A stretch of DNA of 64,000 nucleotides from JACCYQ01 sp036675565 (GCA_036675565.1 JAKFER010000138.1:1-64000), one strand, 5' to 3'. Positions 43,222 through 51,373 are shown, numbered from the stretch's first letter. The notes: generated from the letters alone by a model not told the origin. Translations and numbers: made by a program.

Positions 43222-45003
43222 ATGACAGAACCGAAACGATTGTTTGATTGCCTGGAATACCATTTGGAAAGAAATCCTATTGATGACATGCTGGCTGCAA
43301 AAGAGGGCGGTGGCTGGCGCAAGTACAGTACAAAAGAAGTGCATCAAACTGTTACAAGACTGAGTGCCGGGATCGTAGGTTTGGGTATCAGTGGCAATGA
43401 TGGCACACCGGAAGGCCGGGATAAGATCGCAATTATTTCAAAAAATCGTCCTGAATGGGTGATGCTTGACCTGGCCGTGCAACAATCAGGCGGAGTATTA
43501 ACGCCAATTTATCCAACCATCAGTGTGAATGAATTGCATTTTATACTGGAAGATTCCCAGGCCAAAATGATATTTGTAAATGATGAAGAATTGTATTTAA
43601 AAGTTCTTACGATAAAAGATAAATTACCCGCCTTACAACACATATTTACATTTGAACATGTTCCTAATGCACGGCACTGGAAAGAAGTTTTGCAATTGTC
43701 CACACCTGAACTTGAAGAGAAAGTAATAAATTTTTCCAAATCAGTTCAATATGAGGACCTGGCAACGATAATTTACACTTCCGGAACTACCGGCAAGCCA
43801 AAAGGTGTTATGCTATCTCATAAAAATATCCTGAGCAATGTAATGGATAGTATGCCCTGCTTCCCACCAGGAGAAAATATGAGGGCTTTAAGTTTTTTGC
43901 CTTTAAATCACATTTTTGAAAGAATGGTCACATACATCTACCTGTTCAAGGGTACCAGTATTTACTATGCTGAAAGCCTTGAGACCATTGGTGATAACCT
44001 GAAAGAAGTACAACCGCACCTGTTTACCACCGTTCCACGTTTGCTTGAAAAAGTGTATGATAAAATTATGCTTAAGGGGAATGAATTAACCGGTGTTAAA
44101 AAGAAATTATTCTTTTGGGCACATGAGTTGGCAACAAAGTTTGAGATCAACCAACCATTGAGTCCATGGTACAAGTTGCAGTTAGGCATAGCCAACAAAC
44201 TTATTTTTAGCAAATGGAGAGAAGCACTGGGAAATAATATTGTCTGTATTGTTACTGGCGGGGCTGCGTGCCAGGTCAGGCTGATCAGGATATTTACTGC
44301 TGCTAAATTAACCATTATGGAAGGTTATGGTTTAACAGAAACATCGCCGGTGATCAGTGTAAATCGCTATGATGAAAAAGGGCGCATGTTCGGTACCGTT
44401 GGACCCTTGCTTGAAAATGTTGAAGTAAAAATTGCAGAAGATGGAGAAATACTCTGCAAAGGCCCAAATATAATGATGGGTTATTACAAACGACCTGATC
44501 TGACTGCAGAAGTCATCATTGACGATTGGTTTTACACAGGCGATATTGGAACTTTTGTAAAAGATAAATTTTTAAAAATCACGGATCGCAAAAAAGAAAT
44601 GTTTAAAACCAGTGGCGGTAAATATGTTGCACCATTACCGATAGAAAATAAAATGAAAGAAAGCATTTACGTGGAGCAAATACTGATAGTTGGTTCAGAC
44701 AAAAAATTTGTTTCCGCGTTGATTGTTCCTTCATTCCCGAATTTGAAAGACTGGTGTCACCAGAATAAAATTGATTATACAACCAATAACCAAATGGTGC
44801 ATCACCCTGCAGTGTTGGATTTTTATAAAGACCTGGTTGAAAACTTCAACAAATACTTCAACCACGTTGAACAAATCAAAAAGTTTGAATTATTGCCTGA
44901 TGAATGGAGTGTTGAGACAGGCGAAATGACACCAAAATTATCTTTAAAGAGAAAGGTTATTATGGAAAAATTCAGGGATGCAATTGAGAGAATTTATGCC
45001 TGA
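43222..45003 (+). CDS. Long-chain fatty-acid-CoA ligase (AMP-forming)
   Basis: 593 aa. Activates fatty acids to acyl-CoA through an acyl-AMP intermediate. Core motifs: TIIYTSGTTGKPKGVMLSH (P-loop, A3), GYGLTETSPVISVN (A5), DWFYTGDIG (A7) and ITDRKKEMFKTSGGKYVAPLPIE (A8-A10, with the late catalytic Lys region). The length and the SFLPLNHIFERMV block are those of the long-chain (FadD15/FAA) group rather than short acyl ligases. Cytoplasmic or membrane-associated. Its 3' end converges on the stress cluster 5 bp away. Confidence 0.93.
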   Translation: MTEPKRLFDCLEYHLERNPIDDMLAAKEGGGWRKYSTKEVHQTVTRLSAGIVGLGISGNDGTPEGRDKIAIISKNRPEWVMLDLAVQQSGGVLTPIYPTISVNELHFILEDSQAKMIFVNDEELYLKVLTIKDKLPALQHIFTFEHVPNARHWKEVLQLSTPELEEKVINFSKSVQYEDLATIIYTSGTTGKPKGVMLSHKNILSNVMDSMPCFPPGENMRALSFLPLNHIFERMVTYIYLFKGTSIYYAESLETIGDNLKEVQPHLFTTVPRLLEKVYDKIMLKGNELTGVKKKLFFWAHELATKFEINQPLSPWYKLQLGIANKLIFSKWREALGNNIVCIVTGGAACQVRLIRIFTAAKLTIMEGYGLTETSPVISVNRYDEKGRMFGTVGPLLENVEVKIAEDGEILCKGPNIMMGYYKRPDLTAEVIIDDWFYTGDIGTFVKDKFLKITDRKKEMFKTSGGKYVAPLPIENKMKESIYVEQILIVGSDKKFVSALIVPSFPNLKDWCHQNKIDYTTNNQMVHHPAVLDFYKDLVENFNKYFNHVEQIKKFELLPDEWSVETGEMTPKLSLKRKVIMEKFRDAIERIYA

Positions 45004-45008
45004 ACTGG

Positions 45009-45371
45009 TTATTTAAATTTTACCTTACGTAAAAAACCACCAATCTTTTCCTTGATATTGTCGGCTTTACTGCCAGTAAATGCTGCCATGCCCCATTGCA
45101 ATACATCACCAGCCACTTTGGAAACCGGCCCTGAAGCAGGACCTAGGAATAACCTTTTAGATAAATAACCCGTTAGTAATCCTAATGAAGCATTAAAGAG
45201 CGTACCCTTTACGCCAGGTTGGTGAAACGCATGGCTGATCATATTGCCCGGCTTCAATGATTCCATGGTTATTTGAGTCTGCTCTTTTAGCGCATATTCC
45301 TGCAACGTTTTTTTTTGTTGAAGTTCGGCTATGCGTTGCTGTAACTCAATTGATGTGGAGATAGAAACCAT
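45009..45371 (-). CDS. Hypothetical protein of the CsbD/YtxH/holin cluster
   Basis: 120 aa. The N-terminal helix may form a coiled coil (STSIELQQRIAELQQKKTLQEYALKEQ). The centre holds a glycine-rich, weakly hydrophobic stretch (GTLFNASLGLLTGYLSKRLFLGP). Not recognised by name. Its start codon shares one base with the stop of the preceding holin-like gene, so it is translationally coupled. By position it resembles the third member (YqjK type) of proteobacterial yqjD-yqjE-yqjK clusters, though the sequence does not prove this. Confidence 0.7.
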   Translation of the reverse strand: MVSISTSIELQQRIAELQQKKTLQEYALKEQTQITMESLKPGNMISHAFHQPGVKGTLFNASLGLLTGYLSKRLFLGPASGPVSKVAGDVLQWGMAAFTGSKADNIKEKIGGFLRKVKFK

Positions 45372-45745
45372 TAGTTGCCAAGAATTTTCTTAATAATGCG
45401 ATTATTAACCGGCGTTTTGAGCCAACTATTTTTATTTAAGTAAAAAACAAGTCCGGTGAGTGCATAAAAACCAGCTAGAATCAAAAAACCTAAGTAAGTT
45501 TCACCTATCCATTCTCCAATAACTAGTGCCAACCCTATATTCAACATGATGATGAATAAAAATACTATGAAAAAAACAACGAGACTTGCATACATAGAGG
45601 ATGCAGCATCTGCTGATTTTTCTACTGCTTTTAATCGGGCAAGTTCCAACCTGGTTTCAATATATTCAGTCGCTTTATGAAATAAATCTTCTACTGCGAC
45701 TGTAGGTGTACTTTGCTGATCTGTATTTTCTCCGGACTTGTTCAA
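45371..45745 (-). CDS. Phage-holin-family/YqjE-like (DUF1469) membrane protein
   Basis: 124 aa. The soluble start (VEDLFHKATEYIETRLELARLKAVEKSADAAS) is a predicted helix. Two membrane segments follow (SLVVFFIVFLFIIMLNIGLALVIG and YLGFLILAGFYALTGLVFYL), then a basic tail. This is the typical putative Actinobacterial holin-X/YqjE pattern. Despite the name no phage genes are near. The gene belongs to a stress-associated chromosomal cluster. Starts 12 bp after the YtxH gene. Confidence 0.84.
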   Translation of the reverse strand: MNKSGENTDQQSTPTVAVEDLFHKATEYIETRLELARLKAVEKSADAASSMYASLVVFFIVFLFIIMLNIGLALVIGEWIGETYLGFLILAGFYALTGLVFYLNKNSWLKTPVNNRIIKKILGN

Positions 45746-45757
45746 TAAAATAAAAAT

Positions 45758-46027
45758 TTACATGCTATTTTGAGCGCCTGTCTTAATACCTGATGTTGCC
45801 CTGTCTTTCATATCTGCAGCTTCTGATTTAGCACTGTCAAATTTGCTGGCAATATTATCTACCAGGTCATTGAATTTGCTTTTAAGTGATTCAGCTACGT
45901 CTGAAGATTTTGTTGAAATTTTACGCCTGGTTTCTGGACCCTTTTCTGGGGCAAATAAAATTCCTAATATAGCTCCTGCAGCGGCTCCAGCCATTACGCC
46001 TAACAGTACTTTTGAACCTGAATTCAT
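45758..46027 (-). CDS. YtxH domain stress protein
   Basis: 89 aa. One glycine-rich membrane segment (VLLGVMAGAAAGAILGILFAPEKGPETRRKI) with the YtxH signature GxxxGxxxGxLFAPxxGxxTR is followed by an amphipathic, Ser/Lys-rich helix. YtxH proteins in Bacillus belong to the general stress response. Here it lies between CsbD and the holin-like gene, on the same strand. Confidence 0.88.
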   Translation of the reverse strand: MNSGSKVLLGVMAGAAAGAILGILFAPEKGPETRRKISTKSSDVAESLKSKFNDLVDNIASKFDSAKSEAADMKDRATSGIKTGAQNSM

Positions 46028-46065
46028 ATATTTATTTTTATGTGTGAAAAAAATATTCTGGTTAA

Positions 46066-46257
46066 TTACAGATCATCAATCCATCTTTTAACCTCGTCTT
46101 TGGTTTGACCAGTTTTTTGCTGCAGACGTCCTAATAATTCATCTTCTTTTCCTTCTTCATAGGCCAGATCATCATCTGTAAGGTCAGCATATTTTTGCTT
46201 AATCTTACCCTTGGCTTCATTCCAGCCACCTTTTAATTTTAATTTCCAACTTTCCAT
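46066..46257 (-). CDS. CsbD family stress protein
   Basis: 63 aa, a whole CsbD domain: KLKLKGGWNEAKGKIKQKYADLTDDDLAYEEGKEDELLGRLQQKTGQTKDEVKRWI. Small, highly charged, helical and abundant in stressed cells of many bacteria. Mechanism unknown. It is the first gene of a four-gene minus-strand cluster (CsbD, YtxH, holin-like, hypothetical), with small gaps that suggest one transcript. Confidence 0.92.
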   Translation of the reverse strand: MESWKLKLKGGWNEAKGKIKQKYADLTDDDLAYEEGKEDELLGRLQQKTGQTKDEVKRWIDDL

Positions 46258-46566
46258 AATATAACATTTTAAATTTTAATAAGTTCGTTCTTTCTTCTTT
46301 TATTCATAAAAAAACTTTGCCAGATGAAGCATTGTTTGATTTGAATTAATACTGCTGATAATTCATCATTTACTTTGATTTTTAAATTTTATATGCGGAA
46401 GAATCTCTACATGTAAAAATTCATTTTAATTAATAATGAATGAGAACCTCATTAAATCAGGCTAATTAATTTACCGTGGTAAAAAATATGAAAGTGGTAA
46501 AGCAGGTATGCAAATTGGAAGTAGATAGTTTGAAACCTTTAATAATTAATTTTTAAAATAATTTTT
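46258..46566. other. Divergent intergenic region upstream of the CsbD cluster
   Basis: About 309 bp, very AT-rich. It must contain the promoters of the CsbD cluster (left) and of the small protein gene (right), but no perfect TAnnTTTG box is visible, which fits use of an alternative (stress) sigma factor. Short ATG frames here are under 12 codons and not credible. Confidence 0.4.
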
Positions 46567-46905
46567 ATGCAAGATAAACCTGGCGAAATGACTACCGTAA
46601 CTTCTGTTCTTGAAACCCTGCGATTGAAAAAACAGGATAATGAATTCAAATATGTTGAGGGTGGTTTTACCATTGGCAGCGGAAAAATTTATAAGCCTGA
46701 AGATTTAAAGATCATTAAGGTTTATCGATTTGAAGGTGAATCAGACCCTTCTGATATGTCGGTTATTTATGTTTTGGAAGCCAATGATGGTTTGGTTGGA
46801 TATAGTATGGATGCATATGGTGTGTACAGTGATCATGAAGATGCGGCTTATGATGATTTTATTCGTCAAATACCAACTGAAAACAGGGACGAGCACAGGA
46901 GTTAA
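46567..46905 (+). CDS. Small acidic conserved protein (often misnamed phosphoribosylpyrophosphate synthetase)
   Basis: 112 aa. TTVTSVLETLRLKKQDNEFKYVEGGFTIGSGKIYKPEDLKIIKVYRFEGESDPSDMSVIYVLEANDGLVGYSMDAYGVYSD is a pattern I know from a Bacteroidota family of about 100-residue proteins that databases sometimes label phosphoribosylpyrophosphate synthetase. There is no PRPP-synthase motif in it, so the label is unsupported. No signal or membrane segment. It has its own terminator. Divergent from the CsbD cluster, so it could be stress-linked, but that is only position. Confidence 0.72.
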   Translation: MQDKPGEMTTVTSVLETLRLKKQDNEFKYVEGGFTIGSGKIYKPEDLKIIKVYRFEGESDPSDMSVIYVLEANDGLVGYSMDAYGVYSDHEDAAYDDFIRQIPTENRDEHRS

Positions 46906-46936
46906 TTTCCTTTAATTTCTATTAGTTTTAAAATTT

Positions 46937-46966
46937 ACAGCCTGCATAACGCAGGCTGTTCTTTTT
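46937..46966 (+). terminator. Terminator
   Basis: ACAGCCTGC/GCAGGCTGT stem, five-base loop, then TCTTTTT, 32 bp after the stop of the small protein. Confidence 0.8.
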
Positions 46967-47131
46967 GAATTATGTTCTACGCATTCATACAAATTGCGTT
47001 ATACTGTTCATTTGGATTTTCGACGCCTCATCCTGTTTTAATTACACTTCATTCATTGCTTTATTGATTTAATATATATTTTATTTAATTTGAACTAAAC
47101 TTTTTACATAACACCATTTAACCATCTAACA

Positions 47132-47746
47132 ATGAAAAAATTGATTACCGGTGCCTGGCTTTTAATGGTCATGGCAGTTGCTATCGTTTCATGTACAGAA
47201 AGCGAAGCAAGATTAGCCGATGAAGCCAAACCGACTGAAGTTAAAAATGAAACTAGCGGATCAAATGTTTCCATGATTGAACGGGGAAGCTACCTGGTGG
47301 AAGTGGCTGGCTGCCATGATTGCCATTCAACCAAAATAATGGGACCCATGGGGCCACAGCCTGATCCAGAAAAACTTTTAGGCGGCCATTTTGGTGGACC
47401 AGCAACTGAAAAAGTTGATCCGGCTTTGATACAGAAATATGCGCTGTTCAATCATGCTACCACTATGGCTATTGGTCCATGGGGTGCATCATATGCGGCA
47501 AACTTGAGCTCGGATGAATCCGGGATTGGTAGTTGGACAGAAGAACAATTTATTAATGCAATAAGGAAAGGAAAATTTAAAGGGCTTGAAAATGGCAGAC
47601 CGCTTTTACCCCCAATGCCCTGGCCAAACATAGCAAAAATGACTGATGAAGATCTTAAGTCCATTTTTGCCTACCTGAAAACAACTAAACCTGTTAACAA
47701 TGTAGTACCACCACCAACACCATTAGAAGAATTAGTGAAGAAATAA
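47132..47746 (+). CDS. c-type cytochrome lipoprotein
   Basis: 204 aa. Lipobox AIVSC (Cys21), then a charged, disordered spacer and a single class I cytochrome c domain. Haem is bound by CHDCH (61-65), with the distal Met probably Met162 in LLPPMPW. LKSIFAYLKTTKPV is the usual C-terminal helix. The domain carries an insert of about 70 residues between haem motif and Met (GPMGPQPDPEKLLGGHFGGPA..), a layout seen in cytochromes of the alcohol dehydrogenase/gluconate type. Likely anchored in the membrane and passing electrons in the periplasm. No partner dehydrogenase nearby. Confidence 0.9.
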   Translation: MKKLITGAWLLMVMAVAIVSCTESEARLADEAKPTEVKNETSGSNVSMIERGSYLVEVAGCHDCHSTKIMGPMGPQPDPEKLLGGHFGGPATEKVDPALIQKYALFNHATTMAIGPWGASYAANLSSDESGIGSWTEEQFINAIRKGKFKGLENGRPLLPPMPWPNIAKMTDEDLKSIFAYLKTTKPVNNVVPPPTPLEELVKK

Positions 47747-47766
47747 TTTATTATCTCTCATAATAA

Positions 47767-47797
47767 AAATCCTCATGCTGATATGAGGATTTTTTTT
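47767..47797 (+). terminator. Terminator of the cytochrome gene
   Basis: AAATCCTCAT/ATGAGGATTT with six-base loop, then T-run, 21 bp after the stop. Confidence 0.85.
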
Positions 47798-47845
47798 ATG
47801 CGCTAGATTTTACATCCTGAAAATAAATAAGCTACAGATCTAAAG

Positions 47846-47917
47846 TGGTCTCACCAGGACTCGAACCTGGATCTAGAGTTTAGGAAACTCCTATTCTATC
47901 CCTTGAACTATGAGACC
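47846..47917 (-). tRNA. tRNA-Arg (anticodon CCT)
   Basis: On the minus strand the sequence folds as a full cloverleaf: acceptor GGTCTCA/TGAGACC, D arm GTTC..GAAT, anticodon stem GGAGT/ACTCT with loop TTCCTAA (anticodon CCT, decoding AGG), and T arm CCAGG-TTCGAGT-CCTGG. It is 72 nt including the discriminator A. CCA is not encoded (CTT follows). It is the only tRNA in the window, alone between a cytochrome gene and a TPR gene, with no att-like duplication seen next to it. Confidence 0.95.
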
Positions 47918-47993
47918 ACTTTAGCAGCAGCCAAAGAGGTTTTTTACCGGAGCGCAAAAATAGGAAACAAATCTTATTTCCTTTTCATCATCT

Positions 47994-48001
47994 TATCTTT
48001 G
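47994..48001 (+). promoter_or_regulatory. -7 box (TATCTTTG) upstream of the TPR membrane gene
   Basis: Exact TAnnTTTG match 103 bp before the ATG at 48104. A 14-codon frame (ATG at 48020) lies between. The leader is the longest of those with a visible box in this window. Confidence 0.5.
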
Positions 48002-48103
48002 CAATCCTTTAAAAAAAATATGAAATGCTCCAATAGAAATCCTATCTCAGTGGCGGATTTTTAAAAGCACGATACTGTTCAAACAAAAAATAAATATTAA
48101 CTG

Positions 48104-48754
48104 ATGAAATTTTACAATCTCCTCATAAAATACAGGCTTATTCTTGGAATTCTTTTAATTCTCGGCGGAGTGGCTACCAATTTCGCCAGCAGTTTTTGGC
48201 CGGCATTTCCCTTATATTTTATTGGGGTGATCCTGATTTTGGGTCATTTCTTTTTTGGTCCTTTAAGGTTGATACAGGAGCATATGGAAAGTGGTAATAT
48301 GGAAGAAGCGCAGAAAGTGCTGGCTTCCATTAAATATCCTAACCTGCTTTACAAGCCGATCCGCTCCGTTTATTATACACTCAGTGGAAATATCGCCATG
48401 ATGAAAGAGGATTTTGATGGCGCTGAAAAAATGATGAAAAAAGGGCTTGACCTGGGAATGCCTATGAAGGAAGCGGAAGGCGCCAGTTTGTTGCAAATGG
48501 GGATGATTTCGATGCAGCGAAATGATAATAAACAAGCGGAAAATTATATTCGCCAGGCCATTCGCAAAGGTTTACCGGATAAAGAAAACCAGGCGGCTGC
48601 TTATTTGCAGATGTGCAGCCTGATGATGAATAAAAGAGAATTCAGGGCAGCTAAAGATTTTTTTAGAAAAGCCAAAGCTTTAAAACCCACCACGCCACAG
48701 ATCGTTGACCAGATTAAACAAATTGAGAAATATATCTCCCGCATTCCCGGATAA
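48104..48754 (+). CDS. Membrane-anchored TPR protein
   Basis: 216 aa. Two hydrophobic segments at the N-terminus (LILGILLILGGVATNFAS, FPLYFIGVILILGHFFFG) are followed by four TPR-like units from about residue 62 (IQEHMESGNMEEAQKVLASI, YYTLSGNIAMMKEDFDGAEKMMKKGLDLG, LLQMGMISMQRNDNKQAENYIRQAIRKG, YLQMCSLMMNKREFRAAKDFFRKAKAL). Likely a cytoplasm-facing scaffold at the inner membrane. Partner unknown. It has its own upstream -7 box. Confidence 0.82.
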   Translation: MKFYNLLIKYRLILGILLILGGVATNFASSFWPAFPLYFIGVILILGHFFFGPLRLIQEHMESGNMEEAQKVLASIKYPNLLYKPIRSVYYTLSGNIAMMKEDFDGAEKMMKKGLDLGMPMKEAEGASLLQMGMISMQRNDNKQAENYIRQAIRKGLPDKENQAAAYLQMCSLMMNKREFRAAKDFFRKAKALKPTTPQIVDQIKQIEKYISRIPG

Positions 48755-48844
48755 GCAGTTTCTGTACTTTTTAAACAATTGCATGGCATAGTTTTTACCA
48801 TTTTAATAACGAATTATTTTATTCACCTATTAAAATATAAAATC

Positions 48845-49147
48845 ATGACTGATAGAAATAAAAATATCGAAAAAGAAGAATGGAGAAACAGGGAAGACCA
48901 GGATCTTCGTAAAGACGTAAACAGGAAAGATCCGGTTGAAAGATCAGGTCGCAATGCAGATACAGATGAAAGGGAGAAAAAAGTAGCGAATATTCCTGGA
49001 GAAACTCAAGCAGATACTTCCAGTTCTTCATCCAATAATATGACTTCGGGTGGTTTAACCAATAGTCGTACTAGCAGGGACAGAACAAGAACATCAAATC
49101 CTAAAACGTTTATAACAGGAACCGATACGGACGGACAAAGTGTTTAA
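48845..49147 (+). CDS. Small hydrophilic, disordered protein
   Basis: 100 aa from the ATG at 48845 (MTDRNKNIEKEEWRN). An earlier in-frame TTG adds a stretch with no RBS or box before it. Composition is dominated by Arg, Asp, Glu, Ser and Thr, and no fold can be seen. Such proteins resemble stress- or desiccation-related hydrophilins, but I do not recognise the family. It ends in a good terminator, which supports it being a real transcript. Confidence 0.6.
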   Translation: MTDRNKNIEKEEWRNREDQDLRKDVNRKDPVERSGRNADTDEREKKVANIPGETQADTSSSSSNNMTSGGLTNSRTSRDRTRTSNPKTFITGTDTDGQSV

Positions 49148-49170
49148 TTCGATACATATTAAAACGGTTA

Positions 49171-49198
49171 AGGCTGCCTTTCCAGGCAGCTTTTTTTT
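49171..49198 (+). terminator. Terminator of the hydrophilic protein gene
   Basis: GCTGCCT/AGGCAGC stem followed by eight T, 23 bp after the stop. Confidence 0.85.
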
Positions 49199-49222
49199 AT
49201 GATTAATATCCAACTTTATAAT

Positions 49223-49250
49223 AAAAAAAGCAGGGCTTACTTGCCCTGCT
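49223..49250 (-). terminator. Terminator of the glycine-zipper lipoprotein gene
   Basis: AGCAGGGC/GCCCTGCT (loop TTACTT), with a T-run on the minus strand. Confidence 0.8.
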
Positions 49251-49275
49251 ATAGTAATTGCTTTGACATTTCTAC

Positions 49276-49788
49276 TTAATATCGACCATCTCTTTTATCC
49301 ATTCCTCTTCCAATTCCGTATCCAACTGCACCACCGGCAACGCCACCGATTACGGCACCAACTGCACGATTACGTTTGTTGATCACAGCACCTGCAATAG
49401 CTCCGGCACCAGCACCAATGGCCGCACCTTTAGCTGATTTACTCCAACCCTTTTTAGCTTTTGCTGTGTTGCCTGAAGTTGATCCCATAGAACCACTCTG
49501 GTTGGAAGTACTCCTTTTTGCTACAGTACGAGCTGGCGAAGACTTTTTAACTGCATATGAAACGGGTGCAGCTTCATCGTATGCATATTCATTATACTCA
49601 CCCAATTCATTCTGGGCTTTCCATGCCTGGTAATCTGCTAAGCCTGCTGTATCCGCAGCCATTTTAACTGAATCCTTATATGCATCCAGTTTTGCGTTCA
49701 TAGCTTCAATTTCTGCCTTATTCCCACATGCTGATAATAAAACTACCAGCACAACGCTTAAACTTAATATGGATAATAATTTTTTCAT
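49276..49788 (-). CDS. Glycine-zipper (YMGG-like) lipoprotein
   Basis: 170 aa. Lipobox LSAC (about Cys21). A helical region (NKAEIEAMNAKLDAYKDSVKMAAD) and a Ser/Lys-rich linker lead to a C-terminal glycine zipper: SAKGAAIGAGAGAIAGAVINKRNRAVGAVIGGVAGGAVGYGIG. Glycine-zipper lipoproteins of the SlyB/YMGG type insert two tightly packed helices in the outer membrane and are often envelope-stress induced. Function here is inferred only from the family. It is a single gene with its own terminator. Confidence 0.85.
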   Translation of the reverse strand: MKKLLSILSLSVVLVVLLSACGNKAEIEAMNAKLDAYKDSVKMAADTAGLADYQAWKAQNELGEYNEYAYDEAAPVSYAVKKSSPARTVAKRSTSNQSGSMGSTSGNTAKAKKGWSKSAKGAAIGAGAGAIAGAVINKRNRAVGAVIGGVAGGAVGYGIGRGMDKRDGRY

Positions 49789-50103
49789 AACATGATTTTT
49801 TCTTGTGAACGAATGCGGTTTTTCTCAGATGCCTGAATTTGTGTAATAGACCGGAATACTATGCCAAAGTCAAGTAATGAAAACCTAAAGAATGTAGAAG
49901 AAAACGTTAATTGGTTGACTTGTTGAATGGTTGATTTTGATAAACCTATGAATAGTGGAATTGGGAATCAGGAATTTGGAATTAGGCTGAATGAAGTTGA
50001 TGGTAGAATGTTTATTATCAAACTTAAAACCATAAACTTCAAACACTAAATAAAACCAACCTATCCTAAACTTCTAAACCATAAACCCTAAACGAAACTC
50101 TAA
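49789..50103. repeat. Composite intergenic low-complexity repeat, copy 2 (upstream of serC)
   Basis: The first 110 bp show nothing of note. From about 49905 come TTGAATGGTTGATTTTG, then GGAATTGGGAATCAGG/GGAATTTGGAATTAGG blocks, then TAAACnn heptads (CTAAACTTCTAAACC, AAACCCTAAACG) up to the serC promoter. The same blocks, reversed, fill 3943-4115. A short heptad piece in inverted orientation follows serC at 51228, so serC is bracketed by inverted heptad runs. Confidence 0.7.
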
Positions 50104-50111
50104 TATCTTTG
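50104..50111 (+). promoter_or_regulatory. -7 box (TATCTTTG) of serC
   Basis: Exact match, 18 bases before the GTG start codon at 50130, directly after the heptad repeat. No -33 TTG at normal spacing. The repeat supplies that part of the promoter. Confidence 0.55.
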
Positions 50112-50129
50112 TACCTGAAAATTTAAACT

Positions 50130-51227
50130 GTGACAGAAACTATCAATCGCCACCTGCATAATTTTAATGCAGGGCCTTCCATTTTACCAACCGAAGTTTT
50201 TGAGGAAGCTTCCCGTTCCATTATCGATTTTAACAATAGTGGACTATCCATTTTAGAAATTGGTCATCGCACACCATTATTTCAACAGGTAATGGATGAA
50301 GCCATTGCAACAGCCCGTGCTTTAATGGAGTTGGATGATGACCATGAAGTTTTGTTCCTGCAAGGAGGTGCCACCACCCAGTTTATGCAGGTTCCCATGA
50401 ATTTATTGAATGATAATGAAGTGGCTGATTATACCGATACCGGCGTTTGGGCTACAAAGGCCATTAAAGAAGCACGCTTATTTGGCAATGTGGATATCAT
50501 TTGCAGCTCGAAAGAATCAAACTATAATTTTTTACCCAAAAACTTCGCTGTTAACCGGGGTAGTAAATACCTGCATATTACTACTAACAATACAATTTAT
50601 GGCACGCAATGGCATGACATGAATTTATTTTACCAGGATGGAATACCGCTGGTAGCAGATATGAGCAGTGATTTTTTAAGTCGCGAAATGGATTATAACC
50701 GTTTTGACCTGATCTATGCCGGCGCACAAAAAAATGCAGGAGCCGCAGGTGTAACCATCCTGGTGGTTAATAAAAATATATTGGGTAAAGTAAACAGGCA
50801 AATTCCTTCTATTTTAGATTATCGCAATCATATTGAAGCAGGGTCCATGTTAAATACCCCACCTGTTTTTGCAGTATTCGTATCCATGCTAACCCTGCGC
50901 TGGTTAAAAAATAAAGGTGGATTGAGCGTGGTGGAAAAAGAGAATAATGAAAAATCGGGATTATTCTATCAAACGCTGGATGCATACCCGGTTTATAAAG
51001 GCAATGTTGCGATTGAGGACCGCAGTAAAATGAATGCTTGCTTTACCATTCCTGATCCATCCCTGGAAAAAGAATTTGCGGAGCTATGCAAAAAAGAAGG
51101 TATGGTGGGCATTAAAGGACACCGGCTTGCTGGTGGCTTCCGCGTTTCCATGTATAATGCACTTCCTTTAGAAAGTGTGCAGGCTATTACCGACCTGATG
51201 AAAGATTTTGCAGTAAGGAAGAGCTAA
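50130..51227 (+). CDS. serC: Phosphoserine aminotransferase
   Basis: 365 aa, starting with GTG at 50130. HNFNAGPSILP (10-20) is the conserved N-terminus and no ATG lies between the promoter and it, so the GTG start is forced. The PLP lysine is Lys201 in IYAGAQKNAGAAG. GHRTP and RVSMYNALPLE bind the substrate phosphate/carboxylate. It makes 3-phosphoserine from phosphohydroxypyruvate in serine synthesis, and works in pyridoxal synthesis in some bacteria. serA is not adjacent, unlike the common serC-serA-DUF1015 order. Confidence 0.95.
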   Translation: MTETINRHLHNFNAGPSILPTEVFEEASRSIIDFNNSGLSILEIGHRTPLFQQVMDEAIATARALMELDDDHEVLFLQGGATTQFMQVPMNLLNDNEVADYTDTGVWATKAIKEARLFGNVDIICSSKESNYNFLPKNFAVNRGSKYLHITTNNTIYGTQWHDMNLFYQDGIPLVADMSSDFLSREMDYNRFDLIYAGAQKNAGAAGVTILVVNKNILGKVNRQIPSILDYRNHIEAGSMLNTPPVFAVFVSMLTLRWLKNKGGLSVVEKENNEKSGLFYQTLDAYPVYKGNVAIEDRSKMNACFTIPDPSLEKEFAELCKKEGMVGIKGHRLAGGFRVSMYNALPLESVQAITDLMKDFAVRKS

Positions 51228-51300
51228 CAATGTTTAGGGTTTAGAGTTTTTAACTTCTCAACAATTCAGTCTATCAAGCTTTCAAAAAAACTTTACCCTA
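51228..51300. repeat. Heptad repeat fragment downstream of serC
   Basis: GTTTAGGGTTTAGAG then TTTTTAACTTCTCAACAATTCAG. It is the inverse of the heptads before serC, and a third, partial copy of the family described at 3943 and 49905. Confidence 0.55.
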
Positions 51301-51373
51301 CCTGTAACTTCTCCCCACCTGCCCCGTTATACGAATTCATTCGTGTATTAATTAAAACGCAAAATCAATCGTC

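Noticed and set aside
45371..45745. Prophage remnant (holin-family gene)
   Set aside because: The gene is a YqjE-like stress protein next to CsbD and YtxH. No lysin, portal, capsid or integrase gene is present.
46430..46460. 9-codon frame upstream of the small acidic protein
   Set aside because: Too short, with no promoter or ribosome-binding evidence.
47846..47917. Integration site at the tRNA-Arg gene
   Set aside because: No duplicated tRNA 3' end, integrase or foreign-looking island on either side.
48020..48064. 14-codon ATG frame between the -7 box and the TPR membrane gene, as a leader peptide
   Set aside because: Composition is ordinary, there is no run of regulatory codons and no attenuator hairpin follows. 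Chance frames of this size are common.
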